A stretch of DNA of 64,000 nt from positions 2,708,414 to 2,772,413 of the forward strand of contig VXAY01002056.1 in assembly GCA_013399855.1 (NCBI GenBank), given 5' to 3'. The notes below the pieces were generated by a model. That model was given only the letters and a program-made list of their open reading frames with translations, was not told where the DNA came from and ran no database searches. This document shows, one piece after another, positions 14,545 through 27,045 of the stretch (within the stretch, counting starts at the first letter, position 1; each line of letters opens with the position of its first letter). Source of the DNA: Oxyruncus cristatus. Its lineage: Eukaryota; Chordata; Aves; Passeriformes; Cotingidae. The position numbers and the translations under genes are program-made.

Positions 14545-14596
14545 CTGCATGGTCTTTAAGGTCCCTTCCAACACAAACCGTTCTCTGATTATTCTT
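14545..14596 (+). mobile_element. CR1 LINE 3' tail fragment
   Basis: The string GGTCTTTAAGGTCCCTTCCA followed by ACACAAACCGTTCTCTGATT matches the last 40-50 bp of common avian CR1 subfamilies, which end in a similar AAACCATTCTATGATT motif. Only the tail is recognisable. The terminal octamer is degraded. Confidence 0.75.
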
Positions 14597-17504
14597 TGAG
14601 GGATTAAAGGACAGGTTTTGACAGGTTCACGAAATGCATGTGAGCACCAACTAGGATTTTCAGCAATACTCAATTTTATGCAGGAACAATTCTCTTGGAT
14701 CCTTTAGAAATTATGAGTCACCTTTCTGTCTTTATATGCTTTAAAACCTATAAAGATTGTCACTGAAAAATTCAGCCTTGTAAGGATTTAATTAGCAAAC
14801 TACCTTGATATCAACTGTGTTGGTCATCTAAGATCCAGGAATTTCAGTTTAGTAGGCTAAACCCACCTTCTTCTTCTTTTGTTATCTTTTACTCAGTGTT
14901 TTTCTCTTCTGTAAGGGAACTTCCTGCTCTGGGGCAGCAGATGTGCACTGGGCTGGTCAGGTGGCCATTCTCAAAGCTTAAGGAGTGAGGAGCTCTGATG
15001 GTGCCCAGTACCTTATCTTGCACTTGCTATCTGGTAGGGAAGAGTCTGTCCTTTGAAATGGTAAAAGTTTTCAGTACTGTCTTGAACAGTTATACAGCAC
15101 TTTCCATTTCTTAGTTGTATGATGTGGTAAGTACCTCACCCTGTCTCAGGCTGAGTTTGAGTTCATCCTGCAGAATTTACCTGGGGATTGATTTATTTAG
15201 GCTTTTAATGAATTTAAGAGTAGACTTGGCTTTGGAAAGGACAGTATTCTCTTTGATGAGTATTTGAAAATTCCTGGTTTAATTGGGTTTTAATGTAGTG
15301 CTCATTAGGTTGATTAACCCACTCAGTTCATATAAGCTCATGTCACTTCTAAGGGAGGCTTTATTTCTGTTAGCAAATGCTTTAAGGCTTTAAGACTTTC
15401 TATCAGGTTTTTGAAGAATAGCACACCTAATTTGAATACATTGTTTTCAGATAAAATCATCAATAAAAACTTCAATGAAGTCATCCCATCATTATCTGAC
15501 ACATTGATCAGTCAGTTAGTTGCAAGGTTGCCCATAGAAGCTCTGAGATGGCAGGTTTGAACAGATGACACTTTTTCATGCACTACAGGCAGCTAGACTA
15601 GTTGGCACTGCCCCAGCTCTTCTTCAGAGGAGAGAATATTTTTTCTGGGCTGACTCTGTGCTTGGTGGTATTTTTATTCCTCATATAGATTTCAAAACAA
15701 AACAAAGCAGTTTGTTGCTTAGCTACCCCTCTGGAGTGATGGTCTCACCATTTTGCAACTCTCTAATCTCAGTGTTGCATTTTTTGCTTGTTAGAATCTA
15801 TTTTTGCTGGCTGGTGTTTCACACAGACACTTCTGGAACTTTTTCATCTGCCGGAGTGGGATGGCTGTGTACAGCTGGCTTAAAACTAGAGAAAGGAGCC
15901 TGGCTGGGGGGTCTGGGAAAGACCCCACACCAAAACCCTACAGCAGTGCAAAAATGAGTTTATTGTAGGTTCAGACATACTGAGTGATGAAATCTCCCAC
16001 TTGGGGTGAAAGGGTCTGTATTTCTTTGCCATTGCCACATGGCTCTGTGTTAAAATAGATTCATTTTGGATGAGGATAAATGCCAGAAAGCAAAATATCT
16101 GACTCCCATCTTCTTCAAGACTTCCTGACTGAGAAGCTGTAAATTGGCATTTTGGAGTCATGATACTCATTACTGCAGAGCACAGCAGAATGGAGTGAGC
16201 TCAACTGTTTATGCAGTCAGAAATGAATCTGAAAAAAATCTCAAAGTTATTTCTGTTGAATCAATGCGTGCCTAATGCCCACAGCTGTACCTTTACCCTT
16301 TTTATGCAGCACTGGGGTATAAGGGAAATAAAGAGGTTTGCTTAATGAAGAGTATCGTTGCAGAGAAAAATGTGGTTAAAGACTGTGGATTCTGTTTGCA
16401 CCAAAATGAGGAAAATATTTGGCCGAGCAGTGTTAGATTTTGGTTAGTCTGACCTGGAGGAAGAGTTCTCCAGGGCTCCTGCAAGCAGAATCAGTCTGAG
16501 ACTACATGTGTGCTTTGGCCACTGAGCTGTATCTCTTTGCCTCCTGCTCTCTTCCCTCCACGGTATCCCAAGAGCAGTCAGCCATACTTGCAGAACTAGC
16601 CTGCTTTTGAATACAGCCCATTTCCCCTGCTAGGTATAGCCAACAGATCTTGGCACATTTCTGTCAACTCTGACAGTGCTTAATTTACAGCTTTCAGCCA
16701 CAATGCCACTTTCTGGCATTGTTAGAGAAATCAGAGTCTGTTCCCATAAAGCTTGTTACTTGACAGCATTTATGTTGCATGACTAATATGGCAATGGCAG
16801 CAATTTGCAATTAACTGTGTGTCTCTCCTTGCCTCACTGCCACGTGCCCCAGACTATATGTGTCTGCCTAAGCCTGACCTGGTTCCCTTTACAATTTTCT
16901 TTCTCTAGAACGTGTTTTTTGAGCTCCAAGAGGGAAATGTGTGACTTTGATAACTAGAAAGTTGAATGAAAGCTGCAGACTTTGGGCCGTCAGTTTAGAT
17001 CTGGCTGTGCTCTAGGCTGGAAATGTGTGTGAGTACCCTGCTCCCTGCCAGTGTAGGGAAGTTATGTGTCCCATGGCTGCAGGGCTTCCTCAGCAGCACC
17101 CAGAGCAATGTGACATTATTGGAACCCATTTGAAGTCTGTGTAATAATCTATATTTAATAGGGTTCGTTCCCTTTGACTCTGCTTTCACACATCAGAAAA
17201 GGCCTGGTGAGGCTGGATGATCCGGTAACTCTGTCTGGGAAAAGGGATAGTTGAGTGGAATCCAGGAACAAGGGACCCCACACCACGCTGGAGGGAGAGG
17301 GATGGAGGTGAGTGAGTTGGTGCCTCCGATTTCTGCCTACCCCTTGCAGGAGAAGCACCAACTTGTCTCCCTTCCCCCAGCTACGGCCAAGGGTTTCAGT
17401 GAATCAAAGCTATAGAGTAGAGTTGAGTCAGAGCCAAGGAAAGGCTCTGGCTCAAATCCACCAGCTAAAAATGAGCAAAGCTTTTGAGCCTGACTGGAAT
17501 CTCT

Positions 17505-17528
17505 CAAAAACAAACAAACAAACAAAAA
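17505..17528. repeat. (CAAA)n microsatellite
   Basis: A short CAAAA/CAAA tetranucleotide run of about five units. Confidence 0.95.
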
Positions 17529-20500
17529 TCCTTCCCCAAATCCTTGTTGTCTTTTTTACTTGTTTTTAGTAAAATAGTTCATTGCATTTCCATCTGTTTT
17601 CCAGATTTTTCTCTTCTTTTTCCCCTTCCTGATTATATAAATGTATCCTTGTACACATGTATATTTTAGATTTTTTCAGCCAGCTGTGGAAAGTGTTCCT
17701 TTTTGTGGTGTTTTCATTGAGACAATCAGGGGCAAAGTTCTTGTGGCAGTGCCAGGTCTAATACCACAGGAAGAGCTGTGTCCGCTGGAAACACCACAGA
17801 GAGTACAGAACCCACAGTATTTTCTAAAAACAAAAACGGTTTTGAAAGCAAGTCAAATACTGCAAAGTCAGCTCAGATTATTATTTTGTCTCAGATTGTT
17901 TATTTGGCTTTGTTTTTGCTTTTTAAAGGGGTGCTGGGGAGCGTGGTTTATGTTAAATCTGATTTTGCCAGTGTCTTTCCAGTTATAAGTGCTGCTGTAA
18001 AGTAATGGAAATGCCATGATAGCATCATTTATAGTTGTTTAGAGATACACAATTCAGTCAACAGCCAGGAAGCTGCCCTACCTTGAGGTTTTGTTGACAC
18101 TGTGTCTTTTTGTTTTTGCAGTCTTTATACTCTGGCAGTGTTCAGGAATACAGCTATGGCCCTGATTTCTGCAGGCTTGTATCTCCAAATGAGCCCTCCC
18201 AAGATGCAGTGTGCAACTTGTGCACGAGTTCTCACATGATCAAGGGTCCCAATCTGTAAAGAAACATATAAGGAGTAAATAACATTATGGGGAGGGAGGT
18301 GAGGAGTTAATCTCTGACATTAAAATGAAGGCAGTTCTACCCAGTCATTGGCATAGAATGGGAATGCTTTTAATTTTCCTCTTCCACTTTGACTTGATCT
18401 TTTTATTATCTTATTATTATCTTTTTATTAATCCAGGCTATTCAAGACCAAAAGCAAACTATTGAATTAACTGTTTCTTCATAAAAGTCTAAATCACAAG
18501 GAGGGATTTTAAAAATTAAAAATCTGGGGCAGACAGGGAATCAAGTGTTGAATGCTGAGGTTTGGAAATACATTCGTATGTTTATGGAACAGCTTTCTTC
18601 TGCAGGAAGAACAACCAACTCAATGTATTAATAAGTAAATGATTTTGCAGTGACAATGAGTTAACAGTGGTTGTTGTGCAGAGGATAACAGATGGCCCCT
18701 GGAGTGAGTGCACTCCCGGGTCTCAGCTGACGCTGGAAACCGTAGGAGTACTGCTCCAGTGGGTTGTGAATGGTGCAAAGCCAGGAGTCTGCATCTTCTC
18801 TTGGGACAATTCTTGTTTTTGCAGTACGAGCCCTGTGACTGTAGCTTCAACTCTAGCTTAGGGAGGTAACTTCAGCTACTTAGTCTTAGATGTCAATTTA
18901 AAAGTTTCTGCTGCTTTCACCAGTGCTACATTTTACTGTTGCATAATTATTTTGCATGTTAGTTTTGTTGGTTTTACTCGTGCTTCAGGTTTTGTTGTGT
19001 GCAGGAACAGGCTATTGGAGCTGCTCTGCACGTGAAGAAGCCTCCACTTGTAGCATGGAACATTTTTTTTTTTAAGGTCTAGTACTGTGTTTTAAGGATC
19101 TGTTGTCCTCCTTGATTAAAATATGACAAAGGACAGCTTTACACAGTTTATTGTACACCACTTCAAAGACATTGTCTGCCTGAGGGAGAACTTGGTAATC
19201 TTGTGAAAAAAGCCACAGTCAGTGTATAAACACCATGGAAGTCAGAAGGCTCAGAGAGAAATCTGAGAGTGGGGCTCCTTGACTGGGATGTTTGTGCAGA
19301 GATATAATCCTTTTCCTCTTTGTCTTTAATGTGTTGGCATGGTTCAATCAGGAATTCACAGTGGCTCCAGTGGCTCTCTGGAGCTTTTGATGGATCCCTG
19401 ACTCTCCTGGGGAATTATCCCATGTGAATGTGAAGTCACATCTGCTCAATGGGCCAGTGTCCTCTTGTGGGAACTGAAACTAAAATCACACAGATTTCTG
19501 AGGGCTCTTGCCATGATTCTGGCTGTTCCTGGGGTCTGAGGTGGCTGAGGTCCATCCTTTCTCCTGAATGTCAGCTCAACCATGCTGTTATGTGAAGGGC
19601 ATCTGCAGCACAGCAAGACAGGGCTGCTCTTTTCAACCATATCTGCCACTTTCATGCTTGTTTGGCCTTGAGGGAAGGGTCTTTCTTCAGTATTGTGTTA
19701 AAATCCTCTTTAGCTGCCATGTATTTTCTTGATCCTTTCTTTCCCATAATCACTGATTAGCAAGATGTGTGTTTACATGCAGATTCTTCCTTTCTAATTA
19801 GCTTATTCCTAATGCCCCATAGATTCACTGTCATAAACCAGTTTTCTGTGACCTCGCACTCTTTATGTGACCTTACACTCCTCATGTGCCCGCTCTGTCC
19901 AGGCAACACAGCTCAGTCAGCTCCAGACAAAAGCACCCAGGCAATTCTGTTTCCAAAAATGCCCTTATTACAGGTTTGAAGTTGACACATGTCCGCAATA
20001 AGCAAAGCCCTCATCTGTTCCCAGCCTGCAGTAAATGTGACACTCCTCATTCAAGCCAGCTCAGTCCACCCCTCTGGGAGTCTGGGAAAACAGGCCTTGC
20101 AGGGAGCCCCCAAGGTCAGCAAAACAGGCACTGTCAGACAAATTAAATATCAGAGCAGAAGTTTGCTGAATCTCTATGGTTTAACAACAAATCATATATA
20201 GTAGTCAGCAGGAATCTGAATATGTGGTATAAATGAGGCATTCTGTGTGCAGTTATCTTCAGGTCCCTGAGCCATTTAGTTTTTTATTACTTTAGAGAAT
20301 TTTTAAAATAAATCCACACAAATGAGGCAAAGGTACTAAATCAAAATTAAAACAGCCCACAGCCGTGTACAGGAGTCACAGACAGCACACATAACCCCAG
20401 CAGGCCAGCTCTCATCTTAGTCTGCATGTTGTTTATATGCTACATGCCATTTTCTGCCAAAGTAAAGATTCCTATCATCCTGGTGGCTTTCTTTGATGTC

Positions 20501-21383
20501 CAGCAGGGCATGTGCCTTGTACACATGGAGGAAACTGGAAAAGTCTGTGTTCTACCATATCCAAAGGTCATGTTTCCCAGAGAGAGACTTCTTCAAAATC
20601 TTTCACAATTTTAATGTTGTCTGAGAATAAGAAAACATTACTTTTCCACAGAAGAAACCTTGGCCTTGATAATGAGTCACAACTCGTTATTAAGGAGTTT
20701 GGAGTATTCATGGGGGAAGATTTCAGTTTTGAGCTCAAAGAGGGCACAGATCTGGTGGTCTTTTGTAGGTTAAAGGAATCACAGTCCACTGCTGCTACTG
20801 ACGTAGAGACTAAGTTTTACACTGGTCTGTGCATGCAACTAAACCAGCAGCAGGGCTGCTGCCAAAGATGGAGGCTTTATGTGCTGTCAGGGACAGGGAT
20901 TAGGATCTGCAGGGCAGCTGCACTGCGGGGGGTGACAGGTCTCAGTGCCAACCACAGGTCAAGAAGGGGGAGCAGGCTCCACTGAAAAGGGAGGAAAATC
21001 CCAACTAGATCTACTTGTGGTAGATCCTCCTGCCTGGGTTCTGCCCAGCGTAACAAAAAATCCCCGTGAAGGAAAGGGATTTGACCAAGGGTGATCCCTG
21101 GCTGTAGTGATGGAGCTGAGAAGCAAAGGCTTTCAAAATGTTCCAATAGTGAAATGCAACAGATTTATGGGAGAGCAGCTGCTACCCTGCTGTACTGCTG
21201 GCTGCATTGCCTGGTGGGGACTTAGGTGGCACAGGCTGTGGGTGGCTGTAGGACAGGCTTGGAGCTCTCTGCCACTGACTGCTGAGGCCATTACTGGCTG
21301 GCTGGGACTTCCATCCATCTCTGGTTAATGGAAACAAGAGGATGAATGGATGTTTGGGAAAGGGAGTAAATAAATAGCACTGA

Positions 21384-21520
21384 ATGGGGGAGATAAGACA
21401 GTGAGAGTGAGGGAGGAAAAAAAGAAAAACCACTGAAATGTGAGGCAGTGAGGACAGAAAAAAGCAGACAGTGAGGAAAAAGGGAAACAAAAATATGGCA
21501 AAGAGTGAGCAGGAGGAGTG
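21384..21520. repeat. Purine-rich (A/G) strand-asymmetric tract with GACAGTGAG repeats
   Basis: The + strand is mostly A and G over about 135 nt. GACAGTGAG occurs at 21397-21405 and 21467-21475, with GGCAGTGAGGACAG between them. Such homopurine tracts can be length-variable and can form triplex structures. No function is evident. Confidence 0.7.
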
Positions 21521-24500
21521 CTTGCTTCCTCCATTGCCCTGACCTTGCTGACCCAGCTCTCCTGAAGCATCTCCTTGTCACCTCCCCATGAACTGTCCTA
21601 CCCCAGGGCACAGTGCCCAACTGTTCCCTGTTCTACAGCAGAGCCAAACCTTCACCTACCTTGTGGAGGGCAAGGTCTGCAGGAGTAGGGAAAAGAGCCC
21701 TCCAGCTATGTCTGCCCCTGCCTGCATTCTGAAAGGACTGATCCTTCACAGCATCAATGCCTCTGTTTCATTCTCTTGGGTCTCTCTAGGAAGACAAAAA
21801 GTCATCTCCTTCAAGGGAAGCTTGGGTTTGTGTCTTTGTTGTTTCCCAGTGTGATTAATCAAGCTGAGTTGAAAAAGTACAGGCAGAGGGAGGGGAAAGG
21901 AGACATCCATGCTGCAGATGCACTGTTTCTCACTGAGGCAGGGACACATGCCTGGGGTGGTAAGTCAGTCCTGGCCCTGGTTGCAGTAAGGCTGGACAAA
22001 GTGTGAGTGGGTTCAGTGGTGTTTCTCAGTACAGTAAATATGGTTCGCAGCACTAAAGGATTTTGCAAGTCGTTCCAAGGTCCATGGATGTTTGAGCTCC
22101 TGTCTAGCCTTGAAGTAGTGTCAGACTCCTCCTGTTGTTCCCCTGGCCTGGCAACGTGGACTTTAGTTTGGTTATTACTGGGTTAGAAAGGAACTGGTCC
22201 AAAACTCCCCCCCTGGCCCTGGCCATTTGTGATCCATTACTTATTGCTGTCCTGTTCTTGGCAGACCTCACTGGGCTATGGATCTCAGAGCTGGGCCCTG
22301 TGTCTTATGACTGTCTCCTTCCTGTCCTGCTTGTCTCCTTTTTTTCTTTGGTAATTTATGGCCATATGCACTGGGATAACTGCAGCTGCTGGTGGGAAAG
22401 GTGTACGTTGCTGTGTGCATGCACCGAGTGCTGCGTGCCAATTAAACATACCAGTGTGTTAGGAAAAAATGTCTTTCAAATTAAAATTCAGTAGCAAACT
22501 CCCCCTTACTTCCTACTCATTAAAAATAATCTAACAGTCATTTAAAAGCTTTGCCAAACAATAACATAAGAATCTTGTAAAACCCCATCGTGGTGTTCAA
22601 GCAATACTTTGCCAGAGATCATTAATTGGATGTGTGTTTGTGGCCAAAAAAGAAGAGTTGTGACCCCTGTGAAGCTTTCCTTGCACCCTGTAGAGTGTGG
22701 CTTGTTCCGTAGGCTGCAAGAGAAGGAATTTTAACGTTCTTCTCTAAATTAGTTTTCAGCCTTTAACTGGAAAACCTGTTTTATCTCCTGAAGGGATGTG
22801 CCATTTGCTTCTTAAGGCTGGGAAGAGTCTCTAGTAAAGTAGGGCAGGAGAGACTGAGGCAAACCAGGCAGACTGATTTTCAGGGAAGTCACTAGACAGC
22901 AGCACTACCTATACCTGTGCCGGAAAGCCGCTTTGCTTTTGAGCCAAAGGGGAAGTTGTGACCCGGTTACAGGAGTAGGCAATAGTTTTTCAGAGAACAA
23001 CAAAAAGTATGACTAACCAGGAAATGTTGAGGTGGATAAAAGAGCTAAGGGAAGGAGTTCCCATCTGTGTAGTGGGAGCCTGAGTGGGTCTGTCACTGGG
23101 ACTCTCATCTGTCCAGAAGAAGGGGGGAAAGAAGGTGCTGAGGTTTGGGTGGAGTGGGTCCAGTGCTGAAGAACTGTGGGGCTGAAAGAGGCCCGCAGAG
23201 ACACTATGACAGATGCCCTGTGGAGATGGGTGCTGCTTCTGGACCTCCCAGAGGCTTCAGTCTTGAACTATCTGCAGCCAGAAGATGAAGATGAGGAACA
23301 GAAAGGCTCCTCTCTTAACTGGCTGTGGTCTAAGTGATACAAATGCCATGGGGCATTTTTATCTTGACTGACAAGTGAAGAAGAGTTTTTCTACTGCTTA
23401 GTAGTACTGACATCTTTGTTCCATAATGAAATGAGATGTAGGTAGTTTTGTGCTATGAGCAAATGTAAGCCTTTGTTCTGTAACACTGATAAGATAATAT
23501 CAGTGCACTTACAAAAAAGGAATAGCATCGGTGAGTATTCTTGCCAAATAGTCTTATCTGCTTTAAGGTCCAGATGCTGAACCATCTAGGAAAAAAACCC
23601 ACAGGAACCTAAAAGTGAACAGAGGATTTTTTTAACCACGCCTTTTGAAGACCTTCAACGTCCACATCCCTGACTAGACTTTTACAGACAAAAAGTTGTA
23701 GATGTTTTCACACCAGGAGTCCTTGAAAGTTGGTTTCTTTCCTGCTTCACTGCCAAAACCCAGCCCCACTTCTTCAAAAGCTGATAAAATTGCAACTGCC
23801 TGAAATGGGAAGGAGAATGGCAATACCTCACACAGCTGATGTGTTCGCAGTGGGGCACTCTAAGAAGGAGGTAACAAGCAGATTACTATGTACAATCTCA
23901 ATTGGAAGTAAATTACTACAATTTTCAAAACTAAGTGCTGATGGAAGAACTGCTAAATCTGCAGTTAGGCAGTTTGAATGAAATGTTAAGAGGGAATAAG
24001 AAAAGACTTTCATGTACCATTAACTCCAGAGTGGATGAGGACTTAAAGATTAATGATTAATTTTTTTTAACCAAGAAATTTTTTTAAGTTTTTATAGATG
24101 CTGAATTATCCCATTCTCACTGAGCATGCTGACTGCAACAAAGGCTGTGTCTGTTTTAGTTTTGAAATGTCATTTGGGTGCCTCTACATGAATTTGAAAG
24201 CTGACTTTCTGCTGGGCTTTACAGAACTTGTACACAGAAAAAAATGAAGATTCTCCCTCTGAGTGTTGATGTTAAATTTTTTTGCTTTCTTTGTAATCTT
24301 ATGTTAAGATAAATTTTGTCTGTAGTTATTGAAGTGTTAAGGAGAGTTAGCTGAGTTGAGCAGATGTAAAGCAGGGCAGCCTCCCCTGTGGAGAGGGAAC
24401 TCAAGGTCTCAGAATTTTGCTTGGCTTTGCCAGAGCAGATCGAACAGACTCGCTGTGTGTGTGTGTGCCCTGTGTGAGGAGCAGCAAAATGGAGAATCAC

Positions 24501-25439
24501 ACTGCCTGGCCAGATAAGAAAATAAACAGTGAATTTGCAGCCCTTTTGAATATCAGCTGTAGGAGTGTCACCTGAGGTTCTCAAAACGGGAAGCACATGG
24601 AACTGGAGGTCATTTCTGATGTTTTGTCTTAATGCTTGACTCAGTCCCCTTCCCCCTTCAGTACATTTGGGAATTCCATATGAAACAGGAACGAGTAGAT
24701 TGCTTACAGCATGCTATAAATGTACTTCTTGAATGGAGTTCAGCTTTTCTTTACACTCTGTGTCTCTGGCACCACTTTTCCTCCCAACTGGCTGAAAAAC
24801 CTGATTTCTTCACTTTTTCTTCAGAATTTAAGTGACTCTCTTGTAGTTTCCAGGGTTAACTAACAGTTGAGGTAATGACAGTAATGAAGGATTTTAGCCT
24901 GGGCCAGAGGGCTACACAAGCCTGTGTTGAATGGGGCTCTGACAACCACCTGGCTGTGCAGGCTGCCCTTTCCTCTTCTCTGGGATGAGTTTGTGTGCTG
25001 CTGAGCAGTTGCTTTTCTTCAAAACCCTAAATTCATTTGCTGACTAGTGAGATAACTTTTCAGTCAGGGCATGGTTGTAATTATGTTTAATGTCTTAAAG
25101 GCGAAAAGAGCCAAAGTCGGTAAGTTTTATGACCTGTTTAATGACAACCATAAAACCAGAAGATTCGATTCCCCAATCACTTTTGCGTTTTTGTGCTTTG
25201 GAGTTGGGGATGGAAGATTTAAAAGTTGAATTTCAAATGTAACATATTGGGGTTTTGGTATTGTGAGTTTTTTGTGGTTTTGCATAATGCATTTTTTTGA
25301 ACTTAAAATCTTTTTTCAAACTGTGTTCACTGTTTCACTGGCTACCATAGAAATGGGTTGAGAACAAAACAAGCATATAGGCAGAAGGGCTTCGAACAAA
25401 GGGGTTTGTTCTGTGCTGTGTTCTAAGGACATATGCACT

Positions 25440-25665
25440 TACTGGAGTAGGAGGGATGACCTGGGTCATCAAGGTCAGTCCTCTGCTATTATGGGCAGCC
25501 ACAGCATTAAATGTCTTTCATAAATGCATCCTGTACTGTCTCAAAGCAGATTTCTTTTCAGCCTTTCCCTGTTTCTGTTAAAAGGTTGTTCCAGATTCTT
25601 CTACTCCTTATTTCAAGCCTAAACTTACCCATGGTGAGCTGATACCTACTTGGGCTTACTGGCTG
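25440..25665 (-). mobile_element. Old degraded CR1/L3-like LINE fragment
   Basis: Read on the + strand, it resembles the reverse complement of an old CR1/L3 3' region. It has GATGACCTGGGTCATCAAGG, then AGTCCTCTGCT, a CAGCATT..TGTCTTTCATAAA segment, TTGTTCCAGATTCTTCTACTC and CAAGCCTAAACTTACC. Similarity is to the general pattern only, with heavy decay, and the borders are approximate. Confidence 0.45.
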
Positions 25666-26519
25666 TTCTGAAGAGGTTGCCAGTGTTGCTGACAGAAGCA
25701 GCCATGCTAGACCCAGTTAACTCGGTGTCCAGTCTATGGAAAGCATTGCCTTCCACCCTTAATATATCATCACCTAATATATTACAACAATGATGAATAA
25801 TCATGCCCATCTCATTCAAGTCTTCCTCCTTCTGTTACATTCCCTATCAGATTTTACACTAGCTAGTTTTCTTTAGACACTATGTTTGCCAGTTACTGGC
25901 ATGTGAGTGATAAAGAATTGTCTGCTATTGATGTCTTGCAGGTTTGTCCCTCACCTTCTCCCCTCAGTATGAAGTATGAACCATTGTTTAATTGAACAGC
26001 TTTCAAGTCTGCAGACGCCATTGATTTATTTCATGCAAACCCTTTGTAGCTGTCTGTGTTGTTACTATGGCAATAGGAAAACATAAACAGTATAAATGAG
26101 TAATGGCGATAAGGAATTGTTAGCTGGCAACTGAGATGATACATTTTGACCCTCTGCAAGATTTCTTTGTTGTCTGAGGACAAACAACAAAAGAACAGGA
26201 TGCATTTCATCTGTCACAGGGACAGTATCCATGTGGAGAATATGCTGCATTGGGAAGGGGTGCATTAACTTCAGGGCAGACTTAGAACTCTGGTACCTGT
26301 GACAAAGCCCTGGGGCCCAAAAAGGTGCCCAGAAATGTTGGAATAAAGACCCAGAATTCGTTGCTATTATTCTGTCCTGGAATGTGAGCTGTTCTAGCTG
26401 TTGAGGATGCACCTCACTCAAAAGAGAGAAGCAGCAGTATGTTTTATTAAGGTGAAACAATAATTTGACAGAGTTCAATAACTTTGATGACATTTAATAA
26501 AATTTAACAGGGGTTTGCT

Positions 26520-27045
26520 ATGGTTCATGGCAAGTTCATTGCTAAGTTTGATGGCAAGGTTCACCTTATTAATTACTGTGTGGAAAAAACATACAAAGGA
26601 AAATTGGGTTAGAATCCAGTTAGTATGATTCACACAGAGACCACTGACCTTTGAGTCAGGATGTTCAGAGTGGACCCCCTTGCTTTCTAAGCTCTTTATG
26701 GAGCCTACGTGCAGCTAGGGCCAATCTTAGTCTCAGGCTTGGACAAGAGTTTAAGTCTAATGAAATTATCTCTCTGAATTTTATAATAATTAACATTGAG
26801 TAGCTATGTGCATTCGTAATGTTTCATTAGTATTAATTCAGCATGCTACCTGTCACTTACCAAGGATCTGTTGTGAGTAAGGGATCTCTCTGCCTTGGGC
26901 AGGGAAGGCTCTCTTAGTCTCAGGTCAGGAATCTCAAACCTGGAGTCGTGTCCCTGCTCAAGAGGAGAGTCATTGGCGTGCAGTTCAGCTGCAGCTCAGG
27001 GAGAGCTCAGATTGAGCCCATCCTGATGGTAGTATTTATAGAGTG
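26520..27045 (+). mobile_element. LTR-like interspersed repeat, copy 2 (probable endogenous retrovirus solo LTR)
   Basis: This is the second copy of the repeat at 340-815, in the same orientation. It contains a partly reiterated start (TTCATGGCAAGTTCATTGC, then TTTGATGGCAAGGTTCA) and GCCAATCTTAGTCTCAGGC. The divergence between the two copies is high, with many substitutions and indels. They are therefore independent old insertions rather than the two LTRs of one provirus. No internal viral coding region was seen on either side. Confidence 0.55.

Larger units (their letters stand above)
14597..25439. other. Non-coding stretch
   Basis: It contains the (CAAA)n run at 17505, a TTATTA-rich patch near 18395-18435 and the purine tract at 21384-21520. 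The open frame at 20512-20985 (157 codons) shows no domain and looks fortuitous. Confidence 0.6.

Noticed and set aside
20512..20985. 157-codon open frame
   Set aside because: No family motif, no splice context and no retrocopy hallmarks. Probably chance.
26065..26493. 142-codon open frame on the minus strand
   Set aside because: No domain or splice support. It ends just outside the LTR-like repeat.
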